Below, one piece after another: positions 8,362 through 15,679 of a stretch of DNA of 36,634 nt. The notes under the pieces were generated by a model. It was not told where the DNA came from and made no database searches. It saw nothing but the letters and a program-made list of their open reading frames with translations. Position 1 is the first letter of the stretch. Each line of letters starts with the position of its first letter. Origin of the DNA: Comamonas resistens (GTDB lineage Bacteria > Pseudomonadota > Gammaproteobacteria > Burkholderiales > Burkholderiaceae_C); NCBI RefSeq assembly GCF_030064165.1, contig NZ_CP125949.1, positions 1-36,634 of the forward strand, written 5' to 3'. The position numbers and the translations under genes were made by a program.

Positions 8362-9150
8362 ATGGAAACCTTGGATCTCAATGCAGTTGCCCGCATGGGC
8401 CTGATCTTGGCCCACCTGCTGGCCTTCGCAATGGCCGCTGTGGGCATCGCTTTTGGCGACCTGGCGATCTTCCGCAAGCGCCGGGTCGATGCCGACATGC
8501 TGGCCACCTCGCAAACCTTCGTGAAGTGGGCGCTCTATGCCCTCTGGGCGACCGGATTGGTTGTGATCTGGCTCGATACCCGGTTCGACCCGGCCACGCT
8601 CGCGACCAAGCCCAAGTTGCTCGCAAAGCTCACGGTAGCCATCGCACTGAGCGCCAACGGGTGGCTGCTGCACAAGGTCGTTTTCCACCGCTTCACGGTG
8701 CCACAGGATGATCCACACCGCGCGGCCACCCTGCCCGCCATCGCGGGCGCGATCAGCGCTTCGTCGTGGCTGTTTGCAGCGTTTGTTGGAGTTGGTAAGG
8801 CTGTTGCCCCAGCCCTCGGATATACCGGATTCATCGTGCTCTACCTGGCTGTCGTGAGCATGGCCATCGGCTTCTCGCTGTTCTTCATCCGCCCCATCCT
8901 GGCCGCCCGGATGCTTCGGCCCGAGCCGGTGCATACCGTCATCGCCGAACACGCCCGCCAGTTGCTCGGCCCATTCGCTGATGACTACCTGGCAGAGAAC
9001 GGCGTTCGTGCGGCAGACATCGAGCGCAACCCCGCCCGCGCCGTGGTGCGCATCGGCAAGCTGCTCGAAGAGATCGACCCGGCACACCGGGAAGCATTCG
9101 ACCGTCTGACCGCACGCAAGCTGCGGGGCGAGCTGGCTGAGGCGTCGTGA
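8362..9150 (+). CDS. Polytopic inner-membrane protein
   Basis: The gene encodes 262 residues with about five hydrophobic segments (residues 10-33, 55-72, 90-105, 125-145, 152-175). The cytosolic tail of some 85 residues is charged and helical (ADDYLAENGVRAADIERNP and ARAVVRIGKLLEEIDPAHRE). No enzyme motif is seen and I do not recognise the family. It is 14 bp downstream of the peptidase gene and overlaps the next gene (TGATG), so it belongs to this operon. Confidence 0.7.
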   Translation: METLDLNAVARMGLILAHLLAFAMAAVGIAFGDLAIFRKRRVDADMLATSQTFVKWALYALWATGLVVIWLDTRFDPATLATKPKLLAKLTVAIALSANGWLLHKVVFHRFTVPQDDPHRAATLPAIAGAISASSWLFAAFVGVGKAVAPALGYTGFIVLYLAVVSMAIGFSLFFIRPILAARMLRPEPVHTVIAEHARQLLGPFADDYLAENGVRAADIERNPARAVVRIGKLLEEIDPAHREAFDRLTARKLRGELAEAS

Positions 9151-9638
9151 TGCTGCTGTTTTTCGACTTCGGCCGCCTCCTCTGGGGTCACACCATAGGA
9201 GCGCACGGGCCAGCGGCCCGGCTCGCGAGAGTGCTGGATGACTTCCCATCGGTCGAGCTGGTCATGATCCGCTGGACAGTCGGCACGCTGCGCAGCATCG
9301 ACGACGTGCGCGGCGAGGTGCCTGAACTGAGCGATCACCTCCAGCACTTGGCCCATCGGCCCATCCGTGCCGACGCATACCCAGAGCGCGAGATCACGAG
9401 CACGCTGCGCCGCAGGAAACAACTCTATTGGGTTGCCGTTGTTCATGAGCGCTTGGCAGGCGGCTACATCCGCACCGCACAGAGTAGCGGCGCTCCCCTC
9501 CTGCTCTGTCGCAATGGCTTCGACGATGAGGCCGCTGACCGTCTGCGCGCCGCGCTGGAGCGTGTTGTGAGCGCCGAGGCGTTCGTCAGCGTAGATCACG
9601 GATTTTTCAAGTCAAAGGAGACAGCATGCGCTTCGTAA
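9150..9638 (+). CDS. HAD-like protein with degenerate catalytic motif
   Basis: The gene encodes 162 residues beginning MLLFFDFGRLLWG, which lines up with the MILFLDFDGVLH opening of the HAD protein at 18837. The middle also aligns (LARVLDDFPSVELVMIRW with LVDELASAPHVRIVLSTSW). The first Asp of the catalytic pair is kept but the second is Gly, so phosphatase activity is doubtful. The start is ATG overlapping the previous stop (TGATG); a GTG three bases earlier is equally possible. Its last 13 bases overlap the next gene. The gene at 10269 looks like a distant paralogue. The function is unknown. Confidence 0.6.
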   Translation: MLLFFDFGRLLWGHTIGAHGPAARLARVLDDFPSVELVMIRWTVGTLRSIDDVRGEVPELSDHLQHLAHRPIRADAYPEREITSTLRRRKQLYWVAVVHERLAGGYIRTAQSSGAPLLLCRNGFDDEAADRLRAALERVVSAEAFVSVDHGFFKSKETACAS

Positions 9639-10255
9639 AAAGGGCCGCGAGTGGCGCGGCCAAAGTCACAAAGTACGTCACGATGACGATGCCCTTGTCG
9701 ATGTTCGGCTGGCAACTGAACAAGGGGCTTTTCGAGTGGAACCGCTCCATGTGGACGCGGACGGTGAATCCAACTTGCCCAGACTGCGATGCCGGAGTGC
9801 TGCTGGCCCAGCGTGACGCACCTGCAATCCTGGATCAGACCGACGGTGGCGACGCCCGCCCGCTGCAAGCATGGTCATGCAATCACTGCGGCTTCGGGAT
9901 GCTGGCCCCGGAAGGCCGAGACGGCATCCGTGAAGTCGCGAGCCGCCACCGCCTAGCGCGCGCTCGGATGGCCTTCGGCGATCTGTCGCGCGCCGAGCGT
10001 GAGTCGTTCGGACGCCAGCACCGCATCTCTTCGCGCATCTTCTTTGGCGCAGCAGCGGTGATCGGCACTCATGGCATCTACCTGCTGGCATCGGCAGCGC
10101 CGCTCATCATCGCGCTCAACTGGCTCTCTTTCGCGTTCATGTTCTGGGTGCTCGGCATGAAGAAGTCGTATCGGTCGTGGCAGGTCACGACTGGCCACAT
10201 CTTCCAGGAAGGCGCGGCAAAGCACTGGTTCAACCACGAAAAGTGGTTTGTCTAA
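9626..10255 (+). CDS. Zinc-ribbon membrane protein, unknown
   Basis: The gene encodes 209 residues. CPDC near residue 50 and CNHC near residue 85 form a four-cysteine zinc ribbon. A charged helical stretch (SRHRLARARMAFGDLSRAER) precedes two hydrophobic helices at about 137-155 and 157-175 that could form a membrane hairpin. AAGGAG lies 7 bases before the ATG. I do not recognise the family. A membrane-anchored nucleic-acid or protein-binding role is conceivable but unproven. Confidence 0.65.
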   Translation: MRFVKRAASGAAKVTKYVTMTMPLSMFGWQLNKGLFEWNRSMWTRTVNPTCPDCDAGVLLAQRDAPAILDQTDGGDARPLQAWSCNHCGFGMLAPEGRDGIREVASRHRLARARMAFGDLSRAERESFGRQHRISSRIFFGAAAVIGTHGIYLLASAAPLIIALNWLSFAFMFWVLGMKKSYRSWQVTTGHIFQEGAAKHWFNHEKWFV

Positions 10256-10268
10256 AGGGAGGATCACC

Positions 10269-10868
10269 ATGCTGCTGTTCATCGAACACGATGCCGTCAT
10301 GGGCACGCCCGACGCCCGCAAGGCGCTGGCCGATTTCGTCGGGCACCGGCCCGGCATCAACCTGGCGCTCTTCCACACGGCCGCCGAATCCGACGACGAC
10401 GTGCGTGCCACCTACCCGGCAGCGCTGCGCGAACGCCTGGTGCTGACGCCCAAGACCCCGCGCGCACGCGATCTGCGGTTCTGGGTGGCCTACGAAGCTG
10501 GCTGCGTATGGGCCGCCATGCGGCACAACGGCAAGGTCACCCAGTGCGAGGCATGGGTGGCCCTGGTGCCGCCCGCCTGGGAAAAGGCCGCCCGCGCTCA
10601 GTTCGGCGACAAGCGTGTGGTGGTCATCCCGGCTGCGTTCTCGGCCGCTGACGCGCGCAGGTTGGCGCGGACGCTCTCGACCTACCGGCGTGTGCCAGTC
10701 GATCCCGAGTCGTCGGTGCGCAACCTGGCCAGCAGCGCCTCGGCCGTGCCGATGGCCTCCAGCTCGGCGGCCGTGAAAACCGGCTCTCGCGGCAAGTCGG
10801 CAGGCCACTCGATCCGCGCCGCCTCGTCGGCAAAGCGGTCGGCCAGCTCTGCGAGCATCTTGGGATAG
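10269..10868 (+). CDS. HAD-like protein with degenerate motif; C-terminus runs antisense into next gene
   Basis: The ATG at 10269 is preceded by AAAGGGAGG. The first 145 residues resemble the HAD-like protein at 9150: MLLFIEHDAVMG at the start, a GINLALFH strand, DDVRATYP, and EAWVALVPPAW further on. The catalytic nucleophile position is Glu rather than Asp. From about residue 148 the frame becomes Ser/Ala-rich (SSASAVPMASSSAAV) and overlaps the convergent gene at 10682-10984 by almost 190 bp. The natural stop has probably been lost through a deletion or join near 10690, leaving a run-on tail. The N-terminal part is well supported, the C-terminal part is not. Confidence 0.55.
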   Translation: MLLFIEHDAVMGTPDARKALADFVGHRPGINLALFHTAAESDDDVRATYPAALRERLVLTPKTPRARDLRFWVAYEAGCVWAAMRHNGKVTQCEAWVALVPPAWEKAARAQFGDKRVVVIPAAFSAADARRLARTLSTYRRVPVDPESSVRNLASSASAVPMASSSAAVKTGSRGKSAGHSIRAASSAKRSASSASILG

Positions 10869-10984
10869 TGCTGGGCGAGCTCAGCCCCTGGGCCTGCCAC
10901 CTGGCAGGCGTCCAGCACCTGCTGGAGCGACCCCGCCGTGAGGCGCAGGTCGGCAATCAGCGTTTCAATCCGCGTCGGCTTCAC
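10682..10984 (-). CDS. Small plasmid protein, unknown
   Basis: The gene encodes about 100 residues starting MKPTRIETLIADLRLTAGSL. GTG at 10984 is preferred because GGAGG lies 8 bases upstream; an earlier GTG at 10999 would swallow that site. The protein is acidic and helical (MLAELADRFADEAARIEW, then FTAAELEAIGTAEALLARL). No family is recognised. A TACGTA element lies 27 bp upstream, as for the other maintenance genes, which supports it being real. It converges on and overlaps the plus-strand gene ending at 10868. Confidence 0.6.
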   Translation of the reverse strand: MKPTRIETLIADLRLTAGSLQQVLDACQVAGPGAELAQHYPKMLAELADRFADEAARIEWPADLPREPVFTAAELEAIGTAEALLARLRTDDSGSTGTRR

Positions 10985-11001
10985 TTTACGCACCTCCACA
11001 T

Positions 11002-11025
11002 ATACGCTAATACGTATTTAAGTAG
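11002..11025. promoter_or_regulatory. TACGTA operator-like element 1
   Basis: The element reads ATACGCTAATACGTATTTAA with TACGTA at 11011-11016, just upstream of the small gene starting at 10984. It is an AT-rich island in GC-rich DNA. The spacing to the start codon puts it in or beside the promoter. Confidence 0.45.
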
Positions 11026-11028
11026 AAA

Positions 11029-11340
11029 TTACTTCTCAATGCACCACTCGAAGTACGAGTCGTCCAAGGTCAACAGTTGAGGCGTGCCGGTCACGCTGGT
11101 ACTCGCACGCACCTCCACAGCAATCGGTTGTTCGCCGAAAGACGCACGGGACTCGATGTCGTCGTACCACTGCGCAAGCCACTCTGACTGGTTAATCGAC
11201 GCCGGTTTTGCCGTGGACGTGAGCCAGTCGGCCACGGCGGCACGGCCAGCCGATGTGAGGCGAGCCGATGGGAACGTTTCGGCAGAAGCGTCCGCGAAGA
11301 TGCTGCGAGCCTCGGCAGGGGTCAAAGTCTGTTGCGCCAT
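11029..11340 (-). CDS. Small plasmid protein, unknown
   Basis: The gene encodes 103 residues starting MAQQTLTPAEARSIFADASA. A short helical N-terminal part is followed by ARLTSAGRAAVADWL and a C-terminal beta-like region (IAVEVRASTSVTG, then LLTLDDSYFEWC). The family is not recognised. It has its own TACGTA element 12 bp upstream of the ATG and lies directly downstream of kfrA1, so it is part of the maintenance block. Confidence 0.65.
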   Translation of the reverse strand: MAQQTLTPAEARSIFADASAETFPSARLTSAGRAAVADWLTSTAKPASINQSEWLAQWYDDIESRASFGEQPIAVEVRASTSVTGTPQLLTLDDSYFEWCIEK

Positions 11341-11351
11341 GATCTTTCCTA

Positions 11352-11382
11352 TACGTAGTTGCGTAAAAGCGTAGTTACTTAG
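11352..11382. promoter_or_regulatory. TACGTA operator-like element 2
   Basis: TACGTA at 11352-11357 is followed by GCGTAAAAGCGTAGTTACTTA. The element sits between the kfrA1 stop codon and the ATG at 11340 and contains three GTA-type half-sites. Confidence 0.45.
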
Positions 11383-12277
11383 AATCACTCTTGCTGGTCT
11401 TGGCCTCCAGCGTGGCCACCTTGCCGCGCAGCTCGGAGGCTTCGGCCGCTGACTTCTTCGCCTCGGCGCGCGCCGCAGCCGCGTCCACCTTGGCCGCCTC
11501 AAGCTCACGACCAGCCGCATCGAGCGCGCCCTGCTGGGCCTGGGCCTGCACCCGCGCCTGGTTGAGTTCCCCGCTGACCTGGTTGAGCTGCTTTTCCAGC
11601 GCATCGACGCGCGTCTCGGCCTTGCCGGTGCGCTCGGTCATGGATTCCAGCTTGGCCGTCAGCACGGCCGCCTGCTGCTCGGCCGCCACCCTGCCCTTCA
11701 CCTCGCCCGCCAGGTCGGCGCGCAGGCGCTCGACCTCGGCCGCCTGGTGCATGAGCGTTTCAGCTTGGGCGTCGATCTTGAGCTGGGCCTTGGCCAGCTC
11801 GACGCGGGCTGCTTCGGCGGCCTGCTGCTCGCGCTCGATCCGCTGCTGGGCTTCGGCCAGGTCGGCGGACTGCTGGGCGGTCTTGCCCGCCAGCGTATCG
11901 CGCTCGGTCGTGAGCCCGACCACCTGGGCTTGCAACGCCTCGATCTCCGCATCCTTGGCGTCGCCGTCATCGGCCAGGCGCTTGGCGTCCGCCTGCTCCG
12001 CCGCCAGGCGAGCCTCAGCCTCGGAACGGGCCTGCGATGTCGCCCGAGCGATCTCATTGGCAAGAGCCGTCACCAGCGCCTGTGGCAGCTCCGGTGCGGA
12101 CGCGATGGCCACCGGCCGGGCGTCCCGCCACTTGGCGAGCAGCTTGTGGATGGTGTTGGGACTGCCGGTGCCACCCAAACCCTCGCGCACCGCCCGGATA
12201 GTAGGCTGCTGGCCAGCGCCCACGAGGGCGTCGGCCACTGCTGCCACCTGCTCAAACGTAACCCCTTCTCGTGCCAT
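11375..12277 (-). CDS. kfrA: KfrA-like DNA-binding coiled-coil protein (first copy)
   Basis: The gene encodes 300 residues. Residues 1-60 match the KfrA N-terminal DNA-binding domain: EGVTFEQVAAVADALVGAGQ, then a helix-turn-helix with TIRAVREGLGGTGSPNTIHK. Residues 75-295 are an Ala/Glu/Gln/Lys-rich coiled coil. KfrA proteins are plasmid nucleoid-like autoregulators that help stable inheritance. Protein and upstream DNA are closely similar to the copy at 27545-28441. A palindromic site 34 bp before the start is shared by both genes and is the likely autoregulatory operator. Confidence 0.88.
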   Translation of the reverse strand: MAREGVTFEQVAAVADALVGAGQQPTIRAVREGLGGTGSPNTIHKLLAKWRDARPVAIASAPELPQALVTALANEIARATSQARSEAEARLAAEQADAKRLADDGDAKDAEIEALQAQVVGLTTERDTLAGKTAQQSADLAEAQQRIEREQQAAEAARVELAKAQLKIDAQAETLMHQAAEVERLRADLAGEVKGRVAAEQQAAVLTAKLESMTERTGKAETRVDALEKQLNQVSGELNQARVQAQAQQGALDAAGRELEAAKVDAAAARAEAKKSAAEASELRGKVATLEAKTSKSDSK

Positions 12278-12310
12278 ACCAGTGCTCCTGTATCAAATCC
12301 GGCCTTTGCC

Positions 12311-12331
12311 GTATCAATACAGATATGATAC
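12311..12331. promoter_or_regulatory. Predicted KfrA operator at kfrA1
   Basis: A 21-bp palindrome of the form GTATCA-N9-TGATAC lies 34 bp upstream of the kfrA1 start. The same 21 bases occur 36 bp upstream of kfrA2 at 28477-28497. Both continue into ACATGATA or ACACGATA, suggesting further half-sites. Confidence 0.7.
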
Positions 12332-12373
12332 ATGATATGTATGCGATACGCAAGCGGTTTTTTAGTGCGTGAA

Positions 12374-12379
12374 TACGTA
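12374..12379. promoter_or_regulatory. TACGTA operator-like element 3
   Basis: The context is GTGAATACGTATTTGCGG, nearly the same as GTGAATACGTATTTAGCC upstream of parA. It lies 97 bp before the kfrA1 start codon. Confidence 0.4.
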
Positions 12380-12392
12380 TTTGCGGATTTAA

Positions 12393-12412
12393 GGCCGGTC
12401 AACGAACCGGCC
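12393..12412 (-). terminator. Hairpin, possible terminator
   Basis: A perfect 7-bp inverted repeat (GGCCGGT, 6-base loop, ACCGGCC) is followed on the minus strand by TTAAAT. It could end transcription coming from the gene at 12788-13138 before kfrA1. The T-tract is weak. Confidence 0.35.
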
Positions 12413-12787
12413 GGTGTTCGGCTGTTCGAGTGGAAACCGGGTCAAGGGCCGCAGGGTGGCTGGCGCGGCCCGCAGCGCAGCGAGGACACGGGCCACCCGG
12501 AGGGCGCAGCGCACCCTTGACGCGGTTGGAACGTCCCCAGCCTCAAGCCCAGGAGCAGGGAGTCCAAAGGCCGTAGGCCGTCCCCCCTGCTCCTGCGGCG
12601 TGTGGGGCAAGACCCCACGCCAGGGAGTCCAGAACCCCAAAGGGGGGTTTTGGTCGCCCAGAGGGCGAAAGCGGCAGGCCGACCAACGGGAGGGAAGATC
12701 GAAGCCCGCAGGGGGCGAGACTCGCTTGCGAGGCTCGATGCGAAGCACGAGAGCCCGGTCGATGCGCAGCAGCGAGCCGCCCGAATT
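12413..12787. other. GC-rich non-coding spacer with repeats
   Basis: I see no convincing gene here. The stretch holds several short hairpins (AACCCC-AAA-GGGGTT near 12630, TGTGGGGCAAGACCCCACGC near 12600). The block at 12471-12522, with GCGAGGACACGGGCCA and CCCTTGACGCG, recurs in inverted orientation next to kfrA2 at 28681-28724. A role in replication or as a KfrA-associated site is possible but not shown. Confidence 0.4.
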
Positions 12788-13138
12788 TCAGCCTTGGCGC
12801 TCCGGCTGACGCTGGCCAGGCGCACCCACCGAGGCAAGCAGCTTGACGGACTTGACGAAATCGAGCCCCAGCAGGTGCATCACCAGGTCGATCCCACCGC
12901 CGCCGCCCTTCCCTGCCCTCGTGTCAAACCACTTCGGCCCTGTCACCAGCAGCTCCCACGCGGCACCGTCCGGCGACGACACATAAAGCCGAACCGTGCG
13001 GGCATCCTTCTCCGGCTTGAAGTCGGGATCGCGACGCCAAAACAGCTTCCCGGCGTCCCGCAGCCGGTCGAGTACCAGCGACAGCGGCATCTCGCGCACC
13101 CACTTCAAGGTTTCATCGTCAAACGACCGCTTGGCCAT
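12788..13138 (-). CDS. Small CHC2/primase-like plasmid protein
   Basis: The gene encodes 116 residues starting MAKRSFDDETLKWVREMPLS. The start is fixed by GGAGG five bases upstream, although the frame is open further. The C-terminal part (WFDTRAGKGGGGGIDLVMHL) has the Gly-rich pattern that follows the zinc-binding domain in CHC2/toprim-type primases, but the cysteines and histidine of a CHC2 finger are not present and there is no toprim part. It lies just downstream of rep in the same direction, which suits a replication-related accessory role. The exact function is unknown. Confidence 0.6.
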   Translation of the reverse strand: MAKRSFDDETLKWVREMPLSLVLDRLRDAGKLFWRRDPDFKPEKDARTVRLYVSSPDGAAWELLVTGPKWFDTRAGKGGGGGIDLVMHLLGLDFVKSVKLLASVGAPGQRQPERQG

Positions 13139-13349
13139 ACACACCTCCAAGATCACGCTCAAAAAACCACCTGGCCGAACCGACAACAGGAGGGGGGGCC
13201 GCGCTGTCGCGCGGCGGAAAGACACCTTCGGTCGCTTCGCTCCCTGCGGCGCTGGATGATGGATAAGTCCTGACGGACTTACCCACAACCAGCTTGCGGC
13301 TACTCGCGTTTAAGAAACGCTTTGGGCTACTCATTCCAGCTCCACCGGC
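13139..13349. other. Intergenic region downstream of rep, candidate origin area
   Basis: No gene is seen. It contains the perfect inverted repeat TAAGTCC-TGAC-GGACTTA near 13263-13280, followed by CCCACAACC. In ColE2-type plasmids the origin lies just downstream of rep, so this 210-bp gap is a natural candidate. No sequence identity with a known origin is claimed. Confidence 0.35.
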
Positions 13350-14618
13350 TCAGCTCGAATCCAGCGGAGGCGCTGGGCCACCGACGACAAGCCTCAAAGC
13401 AGGCCGACTGGGCTCACGCTGCACCGCAGAGGTTCCGGACTCGCCTGCGGCGGCCGGGGGGGCGGTTATCTGACGTGTAGCAAACTTAACAATGACCGGC
13501 TGGCCAGCGGCCTCCTCCTTCGGGGCGGGGGCCTCGGCGACACGGCTGGTGAATTCGTCGATCAGTTGCTGGTACTTGGCCACCGTCTGGCGCGACAAGC
13601 GCGTCAGCGCCGCGAGGGCCGTCTGGGTCAGCGCCTCGCCCTTGGCGCGCAACAGCCCGCAAGCGGCTTGGATGCGCGCGGCCGTGGCCGCCGAGCGCTC
13701 GCCATGCGTGCGCTCGGCGGCCAGGCGCTGGCGCTCGACCAGCGGCAGCGCCTTGCTGAGACGCATCACGCCGCGATTGCAGCGGCCGTCGCCCGTGTAC
13801 TTGTCCCACGTCCACCGGGCGATAGATCGCACCGTGGCGCGCACCTGTGAGGCGCGCAGATCGGTGTGCGGCACCATCCGCTTGAGGTCGATGAAACCGC
13901 GCTTGCTGCCGTAGTCGTTCAGGCGCTGCGCCTCGGTCAACAGGCGCTGATAAAAGGCGTCGTAGCTGCTCTGCTCCTTCATGCCGTTGACGATGGAGTA
14001 AGCGAAATAGCGCAGCTCGTGGAATAGCGTCGCGTGCCGGGCGTGGTGATGCAGAGACAGGTCGGGCACCTTGCCGAACCGTCGCTCTTCCTTTGGCAGC
14101 TCGAAATACTCGTTCAGCTCGCCCAGGCTGTACTCATGCGGGTGCAGCTCGATGGTGTGCCACCAGGCGTGGCCGGGCGTCTTGGTGACGCCCCCGCCGT
14201 GATAGTTGGGATCAGCCCCCAGCAGCTCCACCATGCGGTCGCGGATCGCGCGCATGTAGCGCTGCGGATGCTCGCGCGCCTTCTCGGTCGTGCAGACCGG
14301 CGTGATCGCATAAAACAGGTGGAAGCCAGGCCCGCCAGTGCGGTTGGCCACGATGAGGTTTGGGGGCGGCAACCCGGCCGCGTCCCAACGGAAAACGTCG
14401 GCGTGGTCGCAGTCAAAGACCAACCACGACACCATGCCGGGTCGGTTGACCTGCATGTAAGGCCAACGGACTGCGTAGCTCGTGGGCCGTTGCTTGGTGG
14501 CGGTCTTGTCGTCACTGCAACGCGGGTAGTACGGAGCCTGCTCGATCACCCGTTGCATGGGTGATGCAGGCTCGTCGAACCGCGCTTTCAGTGTGTTTTC
14601 AAGTACCGCCGATGCCAT
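13350..14618 (-). CDS. rep: ColE2-like replication initiation protein (replicase)
   Basis: The gene encodes 422 residues. The N-terminal half follows the ColE2 Rep/replicase pattern: YAVRWPYMQVNRPGMVSWLV then FDCDHAD (the DxD type metal-binding motif), PPPNLIVANRTGGPGFHLFYA, ADPNYHGGGVTKTPGHAWW. The later AACGLLRAKGEALTQTALA and LTRLSRQTVAKYQQLIDEF form a DNA-binding helical region. Rep proteins of this group recognise the origin and make the primer for leading-strand synthesis. The C-terminal 70 residues are Pro/Ala-rich and probably disordered. The ATG at 14618 has GGAGCG upstream, and a TACGTA element lies 29 bp before it. Length is larger than ColE2 Rep (about 300). Confidence 0.88.
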   Translation of the reverse strand: MASAVLENTLKARFDEPASPMQRVIEQAPYYPRCSDDKTATKQRPTSYAVRWPYMQVNRPGMVSWLVFDCDHADVFRWDAAGLPPPNLIVANRTGGPGFHLFYAITPVCTTEKAREHPQRYMRAIRDRMVELLGADPNYHGGGVTKTPGHAWWHTIELHPHEYSLGELNEYFELPKEERRFGKVPDLSLHHHARHATLFHELRYFAYSIVNGMKEQSSYDAFYQRLLTEAQRLNDYGSKRGFIDLKRMVPHTDLRASQVRATVRSIARWTWDKYTGDGRCNRGVMRLSKALPLVERQRLAAERTHGERSAATAARIQAACGLLRAKGEALTQTALAALTRLSRQTVAKYQQLIDEFTSRVAEAPAPKEEAAGQPVIVKFATRQITAPPAAAGESGTSAVQREPSRPALRLVVGGPAPPLDSS

Positions 14619-14643
14619 CCACGCTCCGCTTGCCGAGGCGCGT

Positions 14644-14666
14644 AACTACGTATCCACGTAGCTACG
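14644..14666. promoter_or_regulatory. TACGTA operator-like element 4 (rep promoter)
   Basis: The element contains AACTACGTATCCACGTAGCT, with TACGTA at 14647-14652 and a second ACGTA at 14656-14660. It forms an imperfect palindrome (CTACGTatccACGTAG) upstream of the rep start. Confidence 0.5.
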
Positions 14667-14801
14667 CAGAAAAAGCTTGCCCATCGGGAGCGTTGGAGAG
14701 TAGAATTCGGCTATCGCTTTCCGATCTCTACGGACGGCTCTAAGAGACAGTCGCCAAACCGTCTCCTAACTCCGCTCCAAGGCGCAACCCGCCTAATCAG
14801 C

Positions 14802-14830
14802 AAAAGCCCCGTCGCCAAACGGGGCTTTTT
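14802..14830. terminator. Bidirectional rho-independent terminator
   Basis: The stem AAAAGCCCCG / CGGGGCTTTT encloses an 8-base loop and is followed by T-rich sequence on both strands. On the minus strand it closes the par block (gene ending at 14885) before rep. The rest of 14667-14884 shows no gene. Confidence 0.75.
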
Positions 14831-14884
14831 GCTTTGTACGTTCGCTATCTGTTCGCTGCTCTGGTCAGCGCACTCCTTTGTTCG

Positions 14885-15181
14885 TTACTCGGACGCCGAA
14901 ACGCCCTTAAAAGTCCGGGGAACCCAGTTCCGGCTGTTGGCCGCGAACTCGACGATCCCCATCGACTGCAAAGTCGAAGCCGCACCATCGAAGCTCTGGA
15001 AGTAGCGGACACCGCCGCGCGCCTGTCCCAGCACGCACTCGTCCATTCCGCCGCCAGCATTGAACACGATGACCAACCCCTTGTCGGCCTGCTGGACGCG
15101 GACGTTGCCAACGCTTCCGCGCTCGGCAAACGCCTTCATCAACTTCGCAGGCATCTCTTGTAGGCTTGCAACCATCATCAT
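14885..15181 (-). CDS. Third gene of the par block, ParC-like candidate
   Basis: The gene encodes 98 residues starting MMMVASLQEMPAKLMKAFAE; GGGGAATA precedes the ATG triplet. It has a short helix, then beta-like segments (VRVQQADKGLVIVFNAGGGM, ECVLGQARGGVRYFQ) and a final FAANSRNWVPRTF. The family is not identified from sequence. Its place after parA and the RHH gene in the same direction matches the three-gene par regions of pRA2/Rms149-type plasmids, hence the tentative label. It ends just before the terminator at 14802-14830. Confidence 0.5.
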   Translation of the reverse strand: MMMVASLQEMPAKLMKAFAERGSVGNVRVQQADKGLVIVFNAGGGMDECVLGQARGGVRYFQSFDGAASTLQSMGIVEFAANSRNWVPRTFKGVSASE

Positions 15182-15303
15182 TATTCCCCAATAGCACCGA
15201 GTATGCAAGAGATTGCATCTAATTTCAATCGCCACGCATACCCGAAAAATTTGATTGAATGTATGGACTCCCGTCCATGCTCTGAAACCCGCATGGGAAG
15301 CGG

Positions 15304-15648
15304 TCAGCCGAGCTTGTCGGCGTGCTTGGCCAGGTAGTCGTCCAGCGCCGCCTCGAAGATGGCTTGGGACTTCTTGTCCAGGCGCATGCCCAGCGTCTTG
15401 AGCTTTTCGTAGCGCGCCCGGTTGAGCTTCACGGTCAGCGCTTTGTAGTAGCCAGCCTCGGGGATCACGGCCGCTTCCTTCGCCTCAGGCTGCGCCTGAG
15501 ACTGTGGAGCGGGTTCCACACTGACGGCGGGGGCCGGTGCCGGTGCGGCAACATCCTCGACGGGTGCCACTGACGCGGTGGCAGGCACGGCCTGGCCCTT
15601 CTTCGCGATGAGTCCTGCGCTGAGGGAGCTTGCTTTGGTTTTCGACAT
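15304..15648 (-). CDS. Ribbon-helix-helix partition/regulator protein (ParB-like)
   Basis: The gene encodes 114 residues in two parts. Residues 1-65 are Ala/Pro-rich and disordered. Residues 67-112 (YYKALTVKLNRARYEKLKTL then a second helix with KKSQAIFEAALDDYLAKHA) form a ribbon-helix-helix fold. Small RHH proteins next to a ParA ATPase act as centromere-binding adaptors and repress their own operon, as ParG and omega do. The gene is 31 bp downstream of parA, with a TACGTA element between them. It is the best local candidate for the protein that binds the TACGTA elements, which is an inference. Confidence 0.75.
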   Translation of the reverse strand: MSKTKASSLSAGLIAKKGQAVPATASVAPVEDVAAPAPAPAVSVEPAPQSQAQPEAKEAAVIPEAGYYKALTVKLNRARYEKLKTLGMRLDKKSQAIFEAALDDYLAKHADKLG

Positions 15649-15663
15649 CCTTATCTCCTTAAC

Positions 15664-15677
15664 TACGTATTAGCGTA
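15664..15677. promoter_or_regulatory. TACGTA operator-like element 5
   Basis: AACTACGTATTAGCGTATCT lies in the 31-bp gap between parA and the RHH gene, 16 bp before the latter's start. It closely resembles AAATACGTATTAGCGTAGAT at 17225-17244. Confidence 0.5.
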
Positions 15678-15679
15678 TC

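Noticed and set aside
11391..12335. A 314-codon plus-strand frame opposite kfrA1, and a similar one opposite kfrA2 at 27441-28376
   Set aside because: Both are Ser/Ala/Arg-rich antisense images of coiled-coil genes. Their mutual similarity follows from the kfrA similarity.
12413..12787. Iteron-type origin or CRISPR-like array in the GC-rich spacer
   Set aside because: The repeats are short, unevenly spaced and mostly hairpins; there is no regular repeat-spacer pattern. No CRISPR array or tRNA/rRNA gene was seen anywhere in the window.
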